From NCBI GenBank assembly GCA_038230275.1, contig JBBRNO010000228.1:1-6900 (forward strand): DNA of 6,900 nucleotides, written 5' to 3'. The notes beneath the pieces are model-generated. The model did not search any database. It was not told the DNA's origin and saw only the letters and a list, made by a program, of their open reading frames with translations. This document shows, piece after piece, positions 6,091 to 6,900 of the stretch. Made by a program: the position numbers and the translations under genes. This DNA comes from JANXXV01 sp038230275 (GTDB lineage Bacteria; Acidobacteriota; Terriglobia; Bryobacterales; Bryobacteraceae). Within the stretch, counting starts at the first letter, position 1. Each line of letters begins with the position of its first letter.

Positions 6091-6250
6091 CTACCCTTCG
6101 ATGTAGCCGAGATACTGTAGCCGGAACATCAGCGCTTGTACGCTCACGCCGTACTTTTGCGGAAGCTCGGGAATGTAGCTGTCTTCATGCAGGTCAAGCG
6201 CGCTCCGGCCTTCCAGATCTCCGCCGGCACCAGAATGCACCCACGAACAT
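6091..6250 (-). pseudogene. Frameshifted C-terminal fragment of an ImmA/IrrE-type metallopeptidase
   Basis: On the minus strand, starting right after the phoU stop codon, three frames together read MFVGAF, then LVPAEIWKAG (one base out of phase), then ALDLHEDSYIPELPQKYGVS with VQALMFRLQYLGYIEG, ending at TAG 6091-6093. FAGAFLVPAE and the final GVSxxALxxRLxxLG are hallmark stretches of the C-terminal side of ImmA/IrrE (COG2856, M78) proteins, which cleave phage-type or toxin-antitoxin repressors. The zinc-binding HExxH helix would lie before the first preserved residues and is absent, so the fragment cannot be an active peptidase. At least two frameshifts are needed. The single-frame reading up to 6357 overlaps phoU and is not a gene. 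Sequencing error could explain the frameshifts but not the missing N-terminal half. Confidence 0.55.
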
Positions 6251-6900
6251 CTACTTGGCGGTGTGTCTTTCCAGTGGATAGGACTGTCCGTAGCCACCCG
6301 ATTTGCCTTCACTGGAATTGTGCCGGACGTCAATGCCGCGAACCAGGAAAATGACATCCTCCGCTATGTTGGTGGCATGATCGGCGATGCGCTCCAGATT
6401 ACGCGCGACAAACATCAGATTGATGGCCGGCTTCACCACTTCCGGATCGCTCTGCATGGCGGCGACCAGTTCGGTGTAGATACCGTCGCGAAGGTCGTCC
6501 ACTTCGTCGTCGGCTGGCAGAACCTTGGCCGCCAGATCGGCGTCGCGACTAACAAAGGCGTCGAGGCTGCGGTGAAGCATATCTTCCACCAGGGCCGCCA
6601 TGCGCGGAGTGTCCACCAGGGGTTTGACTGGAGGAACGCTGATCAAAGAAATCGCCCTCTCGGCTATGTTTGACGCCAAATCGCCCATTCGTTCCAGGTC
6701 GGTGTTGATCTTGAGAGCCATGATCAGCAAACGCAGGTCGCTGGCCACCGGTTGATTGAGCGCTAACAATCGGGTGACGCGGGAGTCTATGTCCAACTCC
6801 ATCTGATTGATGCGAAATTCGTCTTCAATCACGCGGCGGGCCAATCGTTCATCTCGCTCCACCAGAGCTTGAACGCTGCAATGGATGGAGGATTCAACCA
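6251..6900 (-). CDS. phoU: Phosphate-signalling protein PhoU, N-terminus cut by right window edge
   Basis: The reading frame is open to the window edge (VESSIHCSVQALVERDERLA...), so perhaps 10-30 N-terminal residues lie outside and the GTG at 6860-6862 is not the start. PhoU is a cytoplasmic helical protein of two similar three-helix bundles that, with the PstSCAB transporter, keeps the PhoR/PhoB system off when phosphate is plentiful and limits phosphate uptake. Both metal-binding helices are visible: DLERMGDLASNIAE in the first half and NLERIADHATNIAED in the second, with the typical ending VIFLVRGIDVRH. About 216 residues are seen, compared with the usual 215-240. A Gly/Ser/Lys-rich tail of about 20 residues after VRH is somewhat longer than average and ends directly against the ImmA/IrrE fragment. 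pst genes are expected upstream, outside the window. Confidence 0.93.
   Translation of the reverse strand, partial: VESSIHCSVQALVERDERLARRVIEDEFRINQMELDIDSRVTRLLALNQPVASDLRLLIMALKINTDLERMGDLASNIAERAISLISVPPVKPLVDTPRMAALVEDMLHRSLDAFVSRDADLAAKVLPADDEVDDLRDGIYTELVAAMQSDPEVVKPAINLMFVARNLERIADHATNIAEDVIFLVRGIDVRHNSSEGKSGGYGQSYPLERHTAK

Noticed and set aside
6087..6104. ACATC...GATGT inverted repeat after the endonuclease stop, considered as a terminator
   Set aside because: The stem is only five base pairs with an 8-base loop and no T run follows.
6091..6357. Single 88-codon minus-strand gene overlapping phoU
   Set aside because: Its first half is phoU read out of frame; only the last 35 or so residues show ImmA/IrrE-like sequence, so it is called a fragment instead.

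Overview
The window looks like a piece of an Acidobacteriota chromosome, most likely the Solibacteres/Bryobacterales type. The grounds are moderately high GC, a sulfatase beside Tat-type secreted sugar-handling proteins (an isomerase/epimerase-like protein and a Gfo/Idh/MocA oxidoreductase whose leaders begin MNRRDF and MNLNRRTF), and a leftover piece of a DUF1587-type cytochrome protein, a family typical of Acidobacteriota and Planctomycetota. This assignment is inference from gene content; no rRNA or other phylogenetic marker is present.

Layout. Left part (1-2940): the C-terminal part of a sulfatase (+, runs off the left edge), then convergently a secreted TIM-barrel sugar isomerase/epimerase-like protein (-), then divergently a Gfo/Idh/MocA oxidoreductase (+). 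These three fit a periplasmic pathway for sulfated or modified sugars. Middle-left (2941-3455): no intact gene. It holds a decayed minus-strand fragment of a DUF1587 domain, with a stop codon where the family has Glu, and possibly a tail of an IS200-like/REP-associated (Y1) transposase. Centre (about 3397-6086): a compact three-gene type II restriction-modification operon of the PstI/BsuBI kind, made of a small ribbon-helix-helix (RHH, CopG-like) protein, an N6-adenine methyltransferase with NPPY, and a BsuBI/PstI-family endonuclease. The reading frames overlap by 4 and 17 bases, which suggests translational coupling. Right part (6087-6900): a frameshifted fragment matching the C-terminal end of an ImmA/IrrE-type metallopeptidase, directly followed on the minus strand by phoU, which runs off the right edge.

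How it fits together. The restriction-modification operon appears to be a mobile or acquired island set between ordinary chromosomal genes, with gene wreckage on both sides. Upstream of the RHH gene is a cluster of palindromes and 10-bp-spaced direct repeats. The most interesting testable idea is that the RHH protein is the control protein of this restriction-modification system, replacing the helix-turn-helix C-protein found in many type II systems. The methyltransferase and endonuclease assignments are firm; the regulatory role of the RHH protein is inference.
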